The position numbers and the translations under genes were made by a program. From Heminiphilus faecis (GTDB lineage Bacteria > Bacteroidota > Bacteroidia > Bacteroidales > Muribaculaceae), in NCBI RefSeq assembly GCF_008728965.1, contig NZ_VSMC01000007.1:1-64000 (forward strand): 64,000 nucleotides of DNA, given 5' to 3'. Every line of letters begins with the position of its first letter. Position 1 is the stretch's first letter. Of this stretch, positions 25,721 through 36,115 are shown piece after piece. The notes below the pieces were generated by a model. It ran no database searches. It saw nothing but the letters and a program-made list of their open reading frames with translations, and was not told the DNA's origin.

Positions 25721-25751
25721 CAAAATTAATACATTGTGTAATCAAAAACAA
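25721..25751 (-). promoter_or_regulatory. Promoter of the toxin-antitoxin-nfo transcript
   Basis: A -7 box TAATTTTG (25728-25721) is preceded by TTG (25751-25749) with 20 bp between. Transcription would begin about 14 nt before the antitoxin ATG. Confidence 0.6.
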
Positions 25752-25784
25752 GCTATGTCGGATTAAAGTTGCTTTTCCCGAATA

Positions 25785-25828
25785 TAAAAAAGGAGAGGAC
25801 GCGGCTTGTGTCGCTCCGCGTCCTCTCC
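25785..25828 (-). terminator. Terminator of the GH51 gene and its PUL
   Basis: A perfect 13-bp stem (25792-25804 with 25816-25828) is followed on the minus strand by TTTTTTATATT. It lies 42 nt past the stop codon. Confidence 0.92.
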
Positions 25829-25870
25829 GATGCAATGACGGTATGTTTTATCTGCTCATGATGACAACCA

Positions 25871-28399
25871 TCATTTTTTTGTCAGTCTTATTACGGTAAG
25901 TGAGTTGGGCTCGAAATTGTAATCGAATTTCGAGGAGAAGCCCGGGTATGTATGCTCTTGCGGCGATATGCGCAGCGGCTCGTCAAAGGAGTTTTCATCG
26001 GTGGCTGCATCGGCTTTAAGTACGATGACACGTCCGGTATGCTCTACGTCGCCGTTTGTAAATGTTATCCGCGCTTTACACTTTTCAGGAGTGGCGTTGA
26101 CAATCTTAAGTATTACTTCACCCGATGCTTCGTCATATCCGGCTGCATAGAACTTGCGTTCCATAGGCTCGGTCGCGTAGGTCACTTTCAGTTTATTGTC
26201 AAGATAGTATTCGGCTTTGCCGTGTCTGAGCACTATGCGAGCCTTGCACCAACGGCCTGAGTCGAGTCTGTCAGGCACAACAAGTGATATCGGCGATGAA
26301 TTGTCGTCTTCCAGACCCTCTATGGCCGATGCCGTATTGTTCCAGCCTCCCGCGTTAAGCATGTATCCTTTTTTAAGATCGGGCGACTGCAGGCCGAAGA
26401 AGCATAAAAAGCCTTCATTACCACCGGTCTTTTTGACCTCAAATTCGATTACGGAGCCGTCCGTTGCCCGGCCGCCTGTCCATATAAGGGCTGTGCGGTT
26501 TTCAATGCCTGTCTGTGAGGCAACTCCGTCGCCGCGTGTCCATTGGCCGCGCGGAGTTACCCACTGTGTGTCGTCATTCATGTCGGCTTTTATGACATTG
26601 CCGTTTGCGTCGGTCACTTTCAGGTTGCGGAACTGTGTCTGCGTACTCCATGTGCCTAAGCCGATATAGCTGTCGACGCCTATGAGCGGTGCCGAGTCGG
26701 CCGACTTTATGTCGGCGTTGACCTTGAGGTTGTAGTCGGGACGGTTTTGGGCAAACATTTTCTGCACGTAGTACGATGACCTGCCCACTACTTGGTCATT
26801 GTCAACCCATATAAGGTTTACGGGCCATGCGCGGTCGTTGCGGTTCTCTATTAGCGGTGCGTAAGAAGCCATTTTCACTATATCGCCGTTACGCTCTATG
26901 CCTGTGAGGAATGCCGCCTCACTTAGCGCCGCCAACATGTTGCCGCCTCCTACATTCTGGTTACATGAATATTCACCGACATATATGTCGTGTTTCCCGC
27001 GCTCGTAGTTGTCTATGAGGCGTGTGGTATTGAAGAAGTGCTTGGGCTCCACATACCAGTGCGGGTCGACCATTTCGATCGTGTCGGCTCCTTCGCTTCC
27101 TTCAAGGCCGTAATTGGATATCAGTGTGAGGTCAGGATATTTTTCTTTTATGGCCTTGTAGAACATATTGTAGCGTCGGTCGTATATCGGGCCGAAGTTC
27201 TCGTTGCCTATTTCCACGTAGGCGAGCGGGTACGGCTCGGGATGTCCTTCGGCCGCTCTCACGGCGCCCCATCGGCTGTCGGTGTCGCCTATGGCGTATT
27301 CTATGGCATCCAATGCATCCTGTATGTAGTACAGCGCTTCCTCGTCGCTACAGTATTCACCTGAGCGACCGTAGCATGCGAGCCCTACATTGCACACATA
27401 CATGCCTTTGGCTCCGAGGTCCTCGCAGAAGTCGAGAAACTCCTTGTAGCCGAAACCGTAAGTGGTGCGGTAGCCCCATGTGTCATACTCTCCGGGGCGT
27501 GATGCCGGATCGCCGAGAGTCTTTTTCCAGTCAAACCGGTTATTGAGCGTTATGCCCTCGACCACGCATCCTCCGGGCCATCTTACGAAGCCGGGGTGCA
27601 GCTCTTCGAGCATGAGAGCCACATCTTTGCGCATGCCGTTCTCGCGGCCCTTGTAGGTGTCTTCAGGAAACAGCGACACATAGTCGAAGTAGTAGGTGCC
27701 GGCTCCGGGAAGTTCTATTGACAGACGGCCGTCGGAGGTTGTGTCTGATGCTTGGAGCACCGCTTTGTATTCGTGCCATTCCCCGTCGGTGTCGAGTGTC
27801 ACGGGCACGCTGCCGAGCTCCTCGCCCGAAGCTCCGGTCAGCCTGACAGTCATATCCTTGCCGCCGTCGGCAGTGCGTACATACATGCGCAGACGGTAAC
27901 GGGCGTCTTTTTGTAATGCAACTCCCCAATAGCCCTTGTTGACAAGCGCCACTCCCTTTCCGGGATTCTTGACAGTCAGGCGCAGGGATGTGGGCGCGGT
28001 GGCGAAATTGGGATTGTCCGTAACCGTACGGGCCTCTGCCGCGGCATTGCCACGTTTTATTATCTCCCAGCCCGGAAACGGGTCATCACCCCACCGGTAA
28101 CTTTTGGTCGTGGGTTCGCCCGTGATATAATTGTCTACCACCGGTGGCACGAGAGCTCCGTTTTCTACATGATAGCCTTCGGGCATCACACGTTCCTCAA
28201 AGCTGCGGTTCATGAGCATTTCGCCATACAGCCCTCCGTCGCCGGCATGGTTTATCTCTTCAAAGAAGATACCGTACATGGCAGGCGACACTTCGGCCTG
28301 ACGCGAGGAAAGGTCTATGTCGAGCACCATGTCCTGACCGCCGGCGCCCTGTGCGGCGACGGCAGTCAGCAAAAACAACCCTATAGTAATATGCTTCAT
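25871..28399 (-). CDS. Exported alpha-L-arabinofuranosidase, GH51
   Basis: The 842-residue enzyme has a signal peptide (MKHITIGLFLLTAVAAQGAG). It then has a GH51 beginning (SPAMYGIFFEEINHAGDGGL), a carbohydrate-binding-like beta-sandwich at about 95-240 (VRLTGASGEELGSVPV), and the catalytic barrel. The general acid/base is E400 in EIGNENFGP and the nucleophile is E476 in YVGEYSCNQN. A LamG/DUF1080-like sandwich is inserted at about 595-745 ahead of the C-terminal arabinofuranosidase domain. It would release arabinose from arabinan or arabinoxylan side chains. It lies 5 nt after the surface-binding lipoprotein, as last gene of the locus. Confidence 0.94.
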   Translation of the reverse strand: MKHITIGLFLLTAVAAQGAGGQDMVLDIDLSSRQAEVSPAMYGIFFEEINHAGDGGLYGEMLMNRSFEERVMPEGYHVENGALVPPVVDNYITGEPTTKSYRWGDDPFPGWEIIKRGNAAAEARTVTDNPNFATAPTSLRLTVKNPGKGVALVNKGYWGVALQKDARYRLRMYVRTADGGKDMTVRLTGASGEELGSVPVTLDTDGEWHEYKAVLQASDTTSDGRLSIELPGAGTYYFDYVSLFPEDTYKGRENGMRKDVALMLEELHPGFVRWPGGCVVEGITLNNRFDWKKTLGDPASRPGEYDTWGYRTTYGFGYKEFLDFCEDLGAKGMYVCNVGLACYGRSGEYCSDEEALYYIQDALDAIEYAIGDTDSRWGAVRAAEGHPEPYPLAYVEIGNENFGPIYDRRYNMFYKAIKEKYPDLTLISNYGLEGSEGADTIEMVDPHWYVEPKHFFNTTRLIDNYERGKHDIYVGEYSCNQNVGGGNMLAALSEAAFLTGIERNGDIVKMASYAPLIENRNDRAWPVNLIWVDNDQVVGRSSYYVQKMFAQNRPDYNLKVNADIKSADSAPLIGVDSYIGLGTWSTQTQFRNLKVTDANGNVIKADMNDDTQWVTPRGQWTRGDGVASQTGIENRTALIWTGGRATDGSVIEFEVKKTGGNEGFLCFFGLQSPDLKKGYMLNAGGWNNTASAIEGLEDDNSSPISLVVPDRLDSGRWCKARIVLRHGKAEYYLDNKLKVTYATEPMERKFYAAGYDEASGEVILKIVNATPEKCKARITFTNGDVEHTGRVIVLKADAATDENSFDEPLRISPQEHTYPGFSSKFDYNFEPNSLTVIRLTKK

Positions 28400-28404
28400 G
28401 GCGT

Positions 28405-29571
28405 TCAGTCAGTTAATTTCTTTTCGATGCGGAATCCGCTGAAACAATGCTCTATATCCACCTCCATGGAAGGCTGGAAATTCATGCGGAAGTCGCACCA
28501 TCCGGCCGGCTTCTGCGTGGCTACAAGGTCAGCGAACTCGATTCTTACCGTACACCATTCGCCGAACGTGTTGAAACTCTTTTCTGACGACGGATTCCAG
28601 CAATACTTATTGGTGTCGTTGACAAATGTGATAAGATAGCCGAAGTCGCCGCAGTCGGGGAACGGAGTGTTCATGTTGGAGCATGTCTCGAATTTAAATA
28701 CGTAGTCCTCAGGATTGTCGGCTATGTCATCGGCTATTCCGAACCCGGCGCCGAATACCGTGTACCACTCCCATGCGCCGAACGGTTTCTTTATGTAGAA
28801 GTATGGTCCGCACAGCAGGGGAGGCTGACCGGCCTCAGGTTGGCTTACCAACACTCCGTCGCCCCAGTACATGCCGGTCCAGTCGGCAAATATAAGGTCG
28901 TCTTTGCGGGCATAGGGAACAGTGACGGCTGACTGTCCGTTGACGCCGATCCATTCAAATCTTATGGTCGAGTTCGGTGTCGCGTTTTCTGGTATGGCTA
29001 TTGTCATTTCGGAGTCGGTGACGTCCTGTACGGCAAGTTCCTCGCCGTTCATGATGACTTTGGAAGTCTCCTTGCGTCCGAACCCGTGCAGGTCGAAGTA
29101 TGCTCCCGATACTTTGGCAAGCGACCCCGGAAGAGCCATCTCGTTATACAGTCCTTTTATCTGCACGTCAGGTATGATGACCGTGAAGTCATACTCTGTC
29201 TTGCCGAGGGCTGTCGTATAATATATCTTGTTGCTTATCACTTCGGGCGCTTTGGCGGGTACTTCGAGCCATGCGCCGGTAGAGGTGGCATAGACGTCAT
29301 CGACAACTATCTCGATGTCGTTAAGCATTATTTTAGTTATATTACTCAGATTCTTGCCCCGCAGCATTATGAAGCGTCCGAAGTCGGCCGCTTCGAGCGG
29401 TTCTGTCAGTTCGGTGTCATTTGCGTCATAGACCCCGGTTATGACGGGCGGTCCGTAAGAGGTCATGCCGTCATCGTAGTTGTCGTTATAGTCGACAATA
29501 TCGTTGCATGACGCTGTCACCGTCATTATGCCGATGACTGCGCACAAGAGTTTGAAATAGTATCTGTACAT
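28405..29571 (-). CDS. Surface glycan-binding lipoprotein with IPT/TIG domains
   Basis: The ATG at 29571 gives a 388-residue lipoprotein with a clear type II signal (MYRYYFKLLCAVIGIMTVTA ending before C). Two IPT/TIG-like domains follow (PPVITGVYDANDTELTEPLE to about 115, then IKGLYNEMALPGSLAKVSGA). The C-terminal domain is rich in aromatic residues (WEWYTVFGAGFG, FGEWCTVRIEF) and is the likely glycan-binding part. Genes at this position after susD encode SGBP-B/SusE-like proteins that bind the substrate at the cell surface. The longer open frame upstream overlaps the susD 3' end and is not needed. Confidence 0.85.
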   Translation of the reverse strand: MYRYYFKLLCAVIGIMTVTASCNDIVDYNDNYDDGMTSYGPPVITGVYDANDTELTEPLEAADFGRFIMLRGKNLSNITKIMLNDIEIVVDDVYATSTGAWLEVPAKAPEVISNKIYYTTALGKTEYDFTVIIPDVQIKGLYNEMALPGSLAKVSGAYFDLHGFGRKETSKVIMNGEELAVQDVTDSEMTIAIPENATPNSTIRFEWIGVNGQSAVTVPYARKDDLIFADWTGMYWGDGVLVSQPEAGQPPLLCGPYFYIKKPFGAWEWYTVFGAGFGIADDIADNPEDYVFKFETCSNMNTPFPDCGDFGYLITFVNDTNKYCWNPSSEKSFNTFGEWCTVRIEFADLVATQKPAGWCDFRMNFQPSMEVDIEHCFSGFRIEKKLTD

Positions 29572-29600
29572 TGTATTTGTGCTTGTGGTTAATGATTGTT

Positions 29601-31428
29601 TTATGACCAGCCCGGGTTGTTGGTGGCTATCGATGTGTTGCTGTCTATCTCCGATACGGGCAACGGCCACAGCAGATGTTTGCTCTCGCGGTATTTATAT
29701 ATGTTGTTCTCATCGTAGCGGGTTTGTGAACCGTCGCTGTTTATGCCGCCGATAGCGTTCATGGCATCGATATATGCCCCAGCGTATGAGGTCCCAGCGT
29801 CGGTCGCCCTCCATGGCGAACTCTTTGGCCCGCTCTTCGATGATGGCCGAGCGTAACGCAGCCTGCGATGTAATGGCTCCGTTGCCCGACACGGTGGCTT
29901 CGGTGGCATTGCTGCGGCGTCGTACCTCATTAAGACGTGCTACAGCCTCGGCCGAAACGCCCCCGTCAAGCTCGCACTTGGCTTCGGCATATAGTAACAG
30001 TACGTCGGCGTAGCGCAGGAAAGGCCAGTAGGCGTCGGTGCGCTCTATTTTCGGATCGGTGACGTCATCGTACTTTGTGGTAAACGCCATGCAGCGGCTT
30101 GACCCGAATTCATAACCGTAGCTTACTCCGTCGTTATATGGCGCCACCGGATTATGTACAGTTCCGTCATCATCGGTGTATCCTTTGGCCATGCGTTCAT
30201 ACTCGGTGGTGCCGGGATAGTAGCTGCCGCCGTTCCATGACACGTCATCGGTATAGCGGAAGCGGTGCTTTACGCCCTTGAGCACACGATAGTCGGTCGA
30301 CTCGAAGAGCTGATACCAGTGCCAGCGGCTTCCTATCCACATACCGCTGCTTACGTTGCCGGCGCCGTCCTGCTGTCCGCTGAAGTAGCGGTGTATGTGG
30401 GTGCCGTATTTTTCATCGCCGCTTACCGAGCAGAGCATGAACATGTGCTCGGTCTTGTTGTAGAAGCCGCGCTTCCAAAGGTTGTCGTACGGCAGCAGGC
30501 TGTAGTTGCCGTATTGGCCTTCTATTATATTCTCGGCATAAGTGGCGGCTTTAGTATAGCACTCCTGCCAGTCGAAGTCGTATCCTGCCACGGCGGTCTT
30601 GGCGAATGTGCGGTTCACGATGCTTGTGGGAGCTTTTACGCCGGAAGCGTCGTAATGATATGCCTCACCGGTCTTTACCGTTATTTCCGTTCCGGCCGGC
30701 ATTGACGCCGATGCCATTGTAGCGTACACTTTTACCAGAAGCGCTGCGGCCGCGCCTTTTGATGCATGTCCTTCTACAAATTTTGAATCGGTATTGCTGA
30801 ACAGCAGGTCTATGGCTCCGTGCTCTTCGCCTTCGCCGGCAAGAAGACGTATTATCTCGGCATACACATCTTTGATGGCGGCGCGGGGTTTGTTCAGTGA
30901 TTCGCCATCGTTCATCACCGCCACGCTCTCTTGTGTCGAGAACAGAGGTATCTCGCCATATGCGCGTGTGAGCATGAAGTAAGAGAATGCTTTGAGAAAC
31001 CGCATCTCGCCTATGCAGTTGTCTTTGACATCGCTGTCGACGTTTGACATCAGGCTTATATAATGTTCGGAATATGCGGTGCGGAATACGAGGTTATAGA
31101 AGCCTTTCCAGAAACTGTCGATAATCTCGTCGCTCTGGAAGTTGCCCGCTCCTACCGATGAGAATGCCCAGTCGGGACCGCTTGTGTAGTCGCAGTCCAT
31201 CTCAAGTACACGGGGGAAGTAGCTCCAGCGGGCCATATCATCGAGCATTTTGCTGTAAGTGCCTGTCACCCACTGCTGGGCCGCCTCGTTGCTGTCGCCG
31301 ACCTGACCCGGTTTTACGAAGGCATAAGGCTTTTCTTCCAGAAAATCGGAGCAGGCATAGGCCATAATAAGTGAAAACATGACTACAGCCGCGCGTGCTG
31401 TGTGCAGTATGAGATTGTTTGATTTCAT
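29601..31428 (-). pseudogene. SusD/RagB-family nutrient-binding lipoprotein, frameshifted near the 3' end
   Basis: The ATG at 31428 starts a SusD lipoprotein (MKSNNLILHTARAAVVMFSL, cysteine in MAYACSD). It has the family helices FLKAFSYFMLTRAYGEIPLF and RYADVLLLYAEAKCELDG, and ends EFAMEGDRRWDLIRWG. Just after this, at an (AT)3 tract (29770-29775), the frame is lost. The expected C-terminus (YIDAMNAIGG to SIATNNPGWS) continues in another frame to the TAA at 29601. Adding 2 nt at the AT tract restores a 609-residue protein. Without it the product ends at 29710, with about 20 altered residues and about 55 residues lost. It could be a recent mutation, slippage-based switching or a sequencing error. 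Confidence 0.85.
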
Positions 31429-31447
31429 CGTGTTGTAGTTTTTAATT

Positions 31448-34400
31448 TTAGAATGACACATTCAGGCCAACCGAATAGGTGCGGCTTGACGGATATGAGT
31501 AGCAGTCTACACCGCGGCGCGATGCGTCGGAGCCAAATGAGTTTACTTCGGGGTCAAACCACCGGTATTTGGTGATTGTAAAAAGGTTGGACGCGCTGGC
31601 GTAAAGTTTTATGCCCTTTATGCCTTTTACCGGATTGTTAAGGTTATATCCGATGGTAAGGTCTTTCAGCTTAAGGTAGGAGCCGTCCTCGACATACCGG
31701 TCAGAGATTTTCCATTCCCGTTCGTAGCCCTGAACCGGTTTGGGCCACCGGGCGCCTGATGTATTGTCTTTTGACCACCGTTCATTATAGGCGAATACCG
31801 GAATGTTGTTGATATTTCCCATCTGAACGTCCATCAGGTTGCCGTTGAATATGTCATTGCCGTAGCTTCCTTGAAAGAAGATGCTGAGGGTGAAGTTTTT
31901 CCACTCCAAATTGTTGGTTATGCCGTAGACGAAGTCGGGGTTGGTGTCACCGATTATAGTGCGGTCCGATGCGGTGATGCCGGGCTGTCCGTCGAGGTCG
32001 CGGTATTTTATTTCGCCTACCATGGCCAGCCCTTTTTTACGTATGGCCGGATCGGGGTCGGCCATTACCTCGGCGAGATTGTCGTAAAAACCGTCCTCCA
32101 CGTAGCCGTATATGGCGCCTATGGGGTAGCCGTTGCGCTGTATGAACACTTGGTCGGCCGCGTGCCACAGGCGGGTGGCGTACTGGTCTAACGGAAGTCC
32201 TCCGATCTTGTTGCGGTTAAACGATATGTTGGCTTTCATGTTCCACCTTACGGGAGTGTAGGCGAGTATGACGAAACTGCCGCTCAGTTCAAGACCGTCG
32301 TTTGTTACGTAGGCGCTGTTGACCATCTTGCGGTTGAAGCCGTTGGACGGGGCTATGATGACTTCCTGAAGCAGATCGCGGGTCTTTTTGCGGTAGTAGT
32401 CGGCTGTGAAGTTGATGCGGTTGTTGAGGAAGCTCATGTCGATACCTATGTCAAACTGACGGGTGGTCTCCCAGCGCAGATCGCCTGATGCCGGGCCACG
32501 CCACTCGACATTGGCGAACCCGTTTGATAGCGAGCCTCCGAACGGATATTGGGCCGCAAACAGCATGGGCAGTGTGCGGTAGCTGCCTATACTTTGATTG
32601 CCGGTCTCGCCATAGCTTAGTCGCAGCTTGAGGTTGCTGAACAGGCCGAGGTCGCGTATGAACTTCTCCTCGCTAAGTCGCCATGCCACGGCCGCCGAGA
32701 AGAAATGTGCCCACTTGTTCTTTTCGGTAAATTTGCTCGACCCGTCGGCACGGTATGATGCCGTGAGTATGTAGCGGTCGTTGAATATATAGTTGACGCG
32801 TCCGAGAAATGAGGCCATTGTCGACTCGCCACGGTCGCTCTCGAGCTTGCCTTGGTTTTTGCCGAGGCTCATGTCATGATACAGAGTATTGTCGTTGGGA
32901 AAGTCGGTGGCTGACATTGACTTGCTGCCCCAGCTTATCTTTTCAGCCGTGAATCCGCCTACAGCGTTGAGGGAGTGCATGCCGAAGCGCTTGTCAAATG
33001 TTATGAGCGACTCGCTTGTTATGCTGTTGTACCAGTTGTCGGCTTTTGAGCCTTTGCCGTTTATTCCGAAACTGCCCGATCCTTCCTGAGTCTGACGTCC
33101 GTAATATGTGCCACGGTCACGGCCCGAGTAGCTGATACCGATATTCTGGCGAAATTTCAGACAGGGCAGTATGGTGGCCTCAAGGTACGATGAGGTGAAT
33201 ACGTTTACGGCGCGTATGTTGTCGTATGAGTCATTGATGTAGGCGTAGGGGTTGGATGCGAGCCAGTTGTATTCCTCTTCAGGTACGTCGTCCATGTGCA
33301 GCGGGTCGTAGTTGGGCGGGAACACGAGGCTGGAGCGTATCACACCGTACTCGTAGGAGTTGGTTCGGGAGAAGTCGGTATCGGTATTTGTGAAGTTGAT
33401 GTTGGTGCCCATGTCGAGCCAGCTGTTGATCTTGCGTCCCAGCGAGGCGCGTATGGAGTATCGGGTAAAGCCCGACTTCTTTATTATTCCGCGCTGGTTC
33501 AGGTAGTTGCCCGAGAATGAATACCATCCTCGGTCTGAACCGCCCGATACCGTGATGTTGTATTCCTGAGAGAATCCGTTCTGATATATGAGGTCCTGCC
33601 AGTCCGATCCTCCTACCCATGTCTTGAATCCGTTTTCGTCGGTGTACCATTCGGGATTTAGAAAGTCGTCGGGAGCGGGTGAATACTCGCCTGACAGTAT
33701 GTTGCCGTCTTCATCCTCCTTGTAGTACCATTGTCCGGGAAACGGCAGGTCGGAGTATGGGCGGTTGTTGTATATGGCGCCGTTTTCCATCTGCTCGTTT
33801 CGGTAGCGGGCATAGGTCACCGGGTCAAGTGTCGATACTTTTTTGCCTATTCTAGAGAACGAGAAGTTGGCGGAGAACTCTACGTTGTCATATCCTTTTT
33901 CGCCGCGCTTGGTGGTGATGAGGATGACGCCGTTGGCTCCTCGCGAGCCGTATATGGCTGCTGCAGAGGCATCCTTGAGCACCTCAATCGACTCTATGTC
34001 GTGAGGGTTGATGAATGCCAGCGGGTTGCTGTTGTTGTTACTGTCGTAGTTGGTTTCGGAGCGGGACGGGTCTGATCCGGTGTCAAACGGTACACCGTCC
34101 ACTATGTAGAGCGGTTGTGAGCTTGTGCTGAACGAGTTGGCGCCTCGCACCTGAATGCTGATACCGCCGCCGGGCGCACCGTCGTTTTGTGTCACTTCGA
34201 CACCGGCTATTTTACCCTGAAGTCCGCGGCCGAAGTCGGTCGGATTGCCCTTCATGAGGTCGCTTCCTTTAAGTTGACCTACAGCTCCCGAAAGGTCGCG
34301 CTTTTTCATGCTGCCATAGCCTACCACCACTACCTCTTCAAGATTTTCGGTGTTCTCCTGCATCTTGTAGTTGTACACATTGTTCTTGCCGACGGTAAAG

Positions 34401-34927
34401 GTCAGGGGAGTAAAGCCTACATAGGCCACGCTTACGCTCTGGCCCTCCTTTATCCCGCTAAGGTTGAACTTGCCGTCTATGTCGGTTATTGTGCCTTGCT
34501 GTGCTCCATCGGCCATGATTGTGGCTCCGATAAGAGGCTCTCCGTCGGGTCCGGTTATGGTGCCCGATATATTTTTGGGAGCCGTTGCCGGAGTCTTGTC
34601 GGCTGTCTTGGCTTCTATGATTATGGACTTTGGCGACACTATGCGGTAACTCACCGCGGTGTTTGCAAAAATTTTATCCAGAATATTTTTTACCGGAGTG
34701 TCTTTACATTTGAGGTTGACTTTGGGCAGCTGTTTTAGAAGGGCTGTCTTGTAAGCAAAGCGATAAGAGGTTTGCGACTCAATGGATCGGAGTACTTGCT
34801 CGACTGTGGAGTTTTGCGCCTCGATAGTCGCTACCGGTGGTTTGCCTTGTGCGAACATACACAAATCGGCCGTCATAGCGATAATGATAGCTACAATCCA
34901 ATGTCTGATTTCACATTGCATTTTCAT
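31448..34927 (-). CDS. SusC/RagA-family TonB-dependent transporter with STN domain
   Basis: This 1159-residue outer-membrane receptor has a signal peptide, an STN signalling domain at about 34-110 (EQVLRSIESQTSYRFAYKTA), a carboxypeptidase-regulatory-like domain (ISGTITGPDGEPLIGATIMA), the SusC segment LEEVVVVGYGSMKKRDLSGA, a plug domain (SIQVRGANSFSTSSQPLYIV) and a 22-strand barrel. The STN domain is the part that signals to a FecR anti-sigma factor, and a sigma/FecR pair lies directly upstream. It imports oligosaccharides, probably arabinose-rich ones given the GH51 partner. A near-palindrome GTATCCC-ATC-GGGAATAC lies at 34977-34994 and TAAATTTG at 35038-35031. Confidence 0.97.
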   Translation of the reverse strand: MKMQCEIRHWIVAIIIAMTADLCMFAQGKPPVATIEAQNSTVEQVLRSIESQTSYRFAYKTALLKQLPKVNLKCKDTPVKNILDKIFANTAVSYRIVSPKSIIIEAKTADKTPATAPKNISGTITGPDGEPLIGATIMADGAQQGTITDIDGKFNLSGIKEGQSVSVAYVGFTPLTFTVGKNNVYNYKMQENTENLEEVVVVGYGSMKKRDLSGAVGQLKGSDLMKGNPTDFGRGLQGKIAGVEVTQNDGAPGGGISIQVRGANSFSTSSQPLYIVDGVPFDTGSDPSRSETNYDSNNNSNPLAFINPHDIESIEVLKDASAAAIYGSRGANGVILITTKRGEKGYDNVEFSANFSFSRIGKKVSTLDPVTYARYRNEQMENGAIYNNRPYSDLPFPGQWYYKEDEDGNILSGEYSPAPDDFLNPEWYTDENGFKTWVGGSDWQDLIYQNGFSQEYNITVSGGSDRGWYSFSGNYLNQRGIIKKSGFTRYSIRASLGRKINSWLDMGTNINFTNTDTDFSRTNSYEYGVIRSSLVFPPNYDPLHMDDVPEEEYNWLASNPYAYINDSYDNIRAVNVFTSSYLEATILPCLKFRQNIGISYSGRDRGTYYGRQTQEGSGSFGINGKGSKADNWYNSITSESLITFDKRFGMHSLNAVGGFTAEKISWGSKSMSATDFPNDNTLYHDMSLGKNQGKLESDRGESTMASFLGRVNYIFNDRYILTASYRADGSSKFTEKNKWAHFFSAAVAWRLSEEKFIRDLGLFSNLKLRLSYGETGNQSIGSYRTLPMLFAAQYPFGGSLSNGFANVEWRGPASGDLRWETTRQFDIGIDMSFLNNRINFTADYYRKKTRDLLQEVIIAPSNGFNRKMVNSAYVTNDGLELSGSFVILAYTPVRWNMKANISFNRNKIGGLPLDQYATRLWHAADQVFIQRNGYPIGAIYGYVEDGFYDNLAEVMADPDPAIRKKGLAMVGEIKYRDLDGQPGITASDRTIIGDTNPDFVYGITNNLEWKNFTLSIFFQGSYGNDIFNGNLMDVQMGNINNIPVFAYNERWSKDNTSGARWPKPVQGYEREWKISDRYVEDGSYLKLKDLTIGYNLNNPVKGIKGIKLYASASNLFTITKYRWFDPEVNSFGSDASRRGVDCYSYPSSRTYSVGLNVSF

Positions 34928-35115
34928 GAGTTGTCTTGTTGGTTTAATAATTGGTTTAGGTTTTGGTTCATTATAGGTATCCCATCGGGAATACTGTTGT
35001 TAAGACACGGACCTATGTTTATTATACCAACAAATTTATATGTTTTATAACATATTTTGTGATTCTTGCATATGTGAAATTTACCGTATCGGTTTCAAGA
35101 AGCGTTGTCGCGTTT

Positions 35116-36078
35116 TTATTCTACGGTAGGGTTTGATGTGTCGAAGCCGTATATGTAGCTGAGTGTTTCGAGTGTTTCCGACAAACTTCCGCCCGGTAGG
35201 GTTCCGGAGAAGTTTTCGTTGATTTTATTTTTAATCGCGGGATTTAGTTTTACGCCATAATGGTTTTCTATCACGGCCACTATGCTTTCGGGCGATGCAT
35301 CGTCAAAAATCAGCTCTTTTGCCATCCATTGTGTGCTACCGTCGATAGCGGCGGTGTCTACGCTGAATTTGTCGCTTCCCGGGGTCAGTGTGGCCCGTTC
35401 ACCGGGTGACAGGGTCACTTTCTCATCCGAGCCTGTAGCGGTAAGGGCTACCTTGCCGCTTTCAAGGGTCAGTGAGGACGGGTGGCCGCTATCGCCGGCT
35501 ACGATATTGAATTTTGTGCCGAGAACCTCTACGGTCATTTCGGGAGCGAGTATTTCAAACGGGTGGTCGGCATCCTTGGCCACGTCAAAGTATGCCTCAC
35601 CGTGAAAGGTGACCTGACGGCGCTTTTTCACGCTGAAATCAGCGTGAAACTCCAATCGGCTGTCGCCGTTTAGCGTCACTGCCGTACCGTCGGGCAGTGT
35701 CACGGTGGATATTTCGCCTGCGGCCGTGCTTACGGAACACATGGCCGATGAGCCGTCCGGTATGTCACGCCCTGAAAAATAAAGATATGCGGAGGCTATT
35801 ATGAATATAGGCAGCAGTATGGATGCAGCCGTTAGCGCTATGCGGTAACGGCGTATCTGCCGCGCTTTAAGCTGATCCGTATCTATACGGGAGTCTATTC
35901 TCTTTTTTATACGGCGCAGCATATCGTCATCGGTGCACGCGTTGTCGCCTGTGTCTTCACTCAGGTATTGTGCGAGCTCATCGTTGGACGAAGAGTTGAT
36001 ATGACTTTTCAGACGCCTGAGGTCGTCGGGCGTAAGCCGGTCATTTTTCAGTTTGTTAAATAATTCATCCATTGACAT
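35116..36078 (-). CDS. FecR-type anti-sigma factor
   Basis: The ATG at 36078 gives a protein of 320 residues. A short cytoplasmic part binds the sigma factor, one membrane helix (IALTAASILLPIFIIASAYL) follows at about 75-95, and a periplasmic FecR domain comes next (VTLPDGTAVTLNGDSRLEFH, GEAYFDVAKDADHPFEI, VEVLGTKFNI). The C-terminal DUF4974/secretin-like part contacts the SusC STN domain. An upstream GTG (36123) overlaps the sigma gene stop but gives a leader without family features. It transduces the substrate signal from SusC to the ECF sigma factor. Confidence 0.92.
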   Translation of the reverse strand: MSMDELFNKLKNDRLTPDDLRRLKSHINSSSNDELAQYLSEDTGDNACTDDDMLRRIKKRIDSRIDTDQLKARQIRRYRIALTAASILLPIFIIASAYLYFSGRDIPDGSSAMCSVSTAAGEISTVTLPDGTAVTLNGDSRLEFHADFSVKKRRQVTFHGEAYFDVAKDADHPFEILAPEMTVEVLGTKFNIVAGDSGHPSSLTLESGKVALTATGSDEKVTLSPGERATLTPGSDKFSVDTAAIDGSTQWMAKELIFDDASPESIVAVIENHYGVKLNPAIKNKINENFSGTLPGGSLSETLETLSYIYGFDTSNPTVE

Positions 36079-36115
36079 GCGATATATTGAATTTTGGTTT
36101 CGGACTCCTATATTA

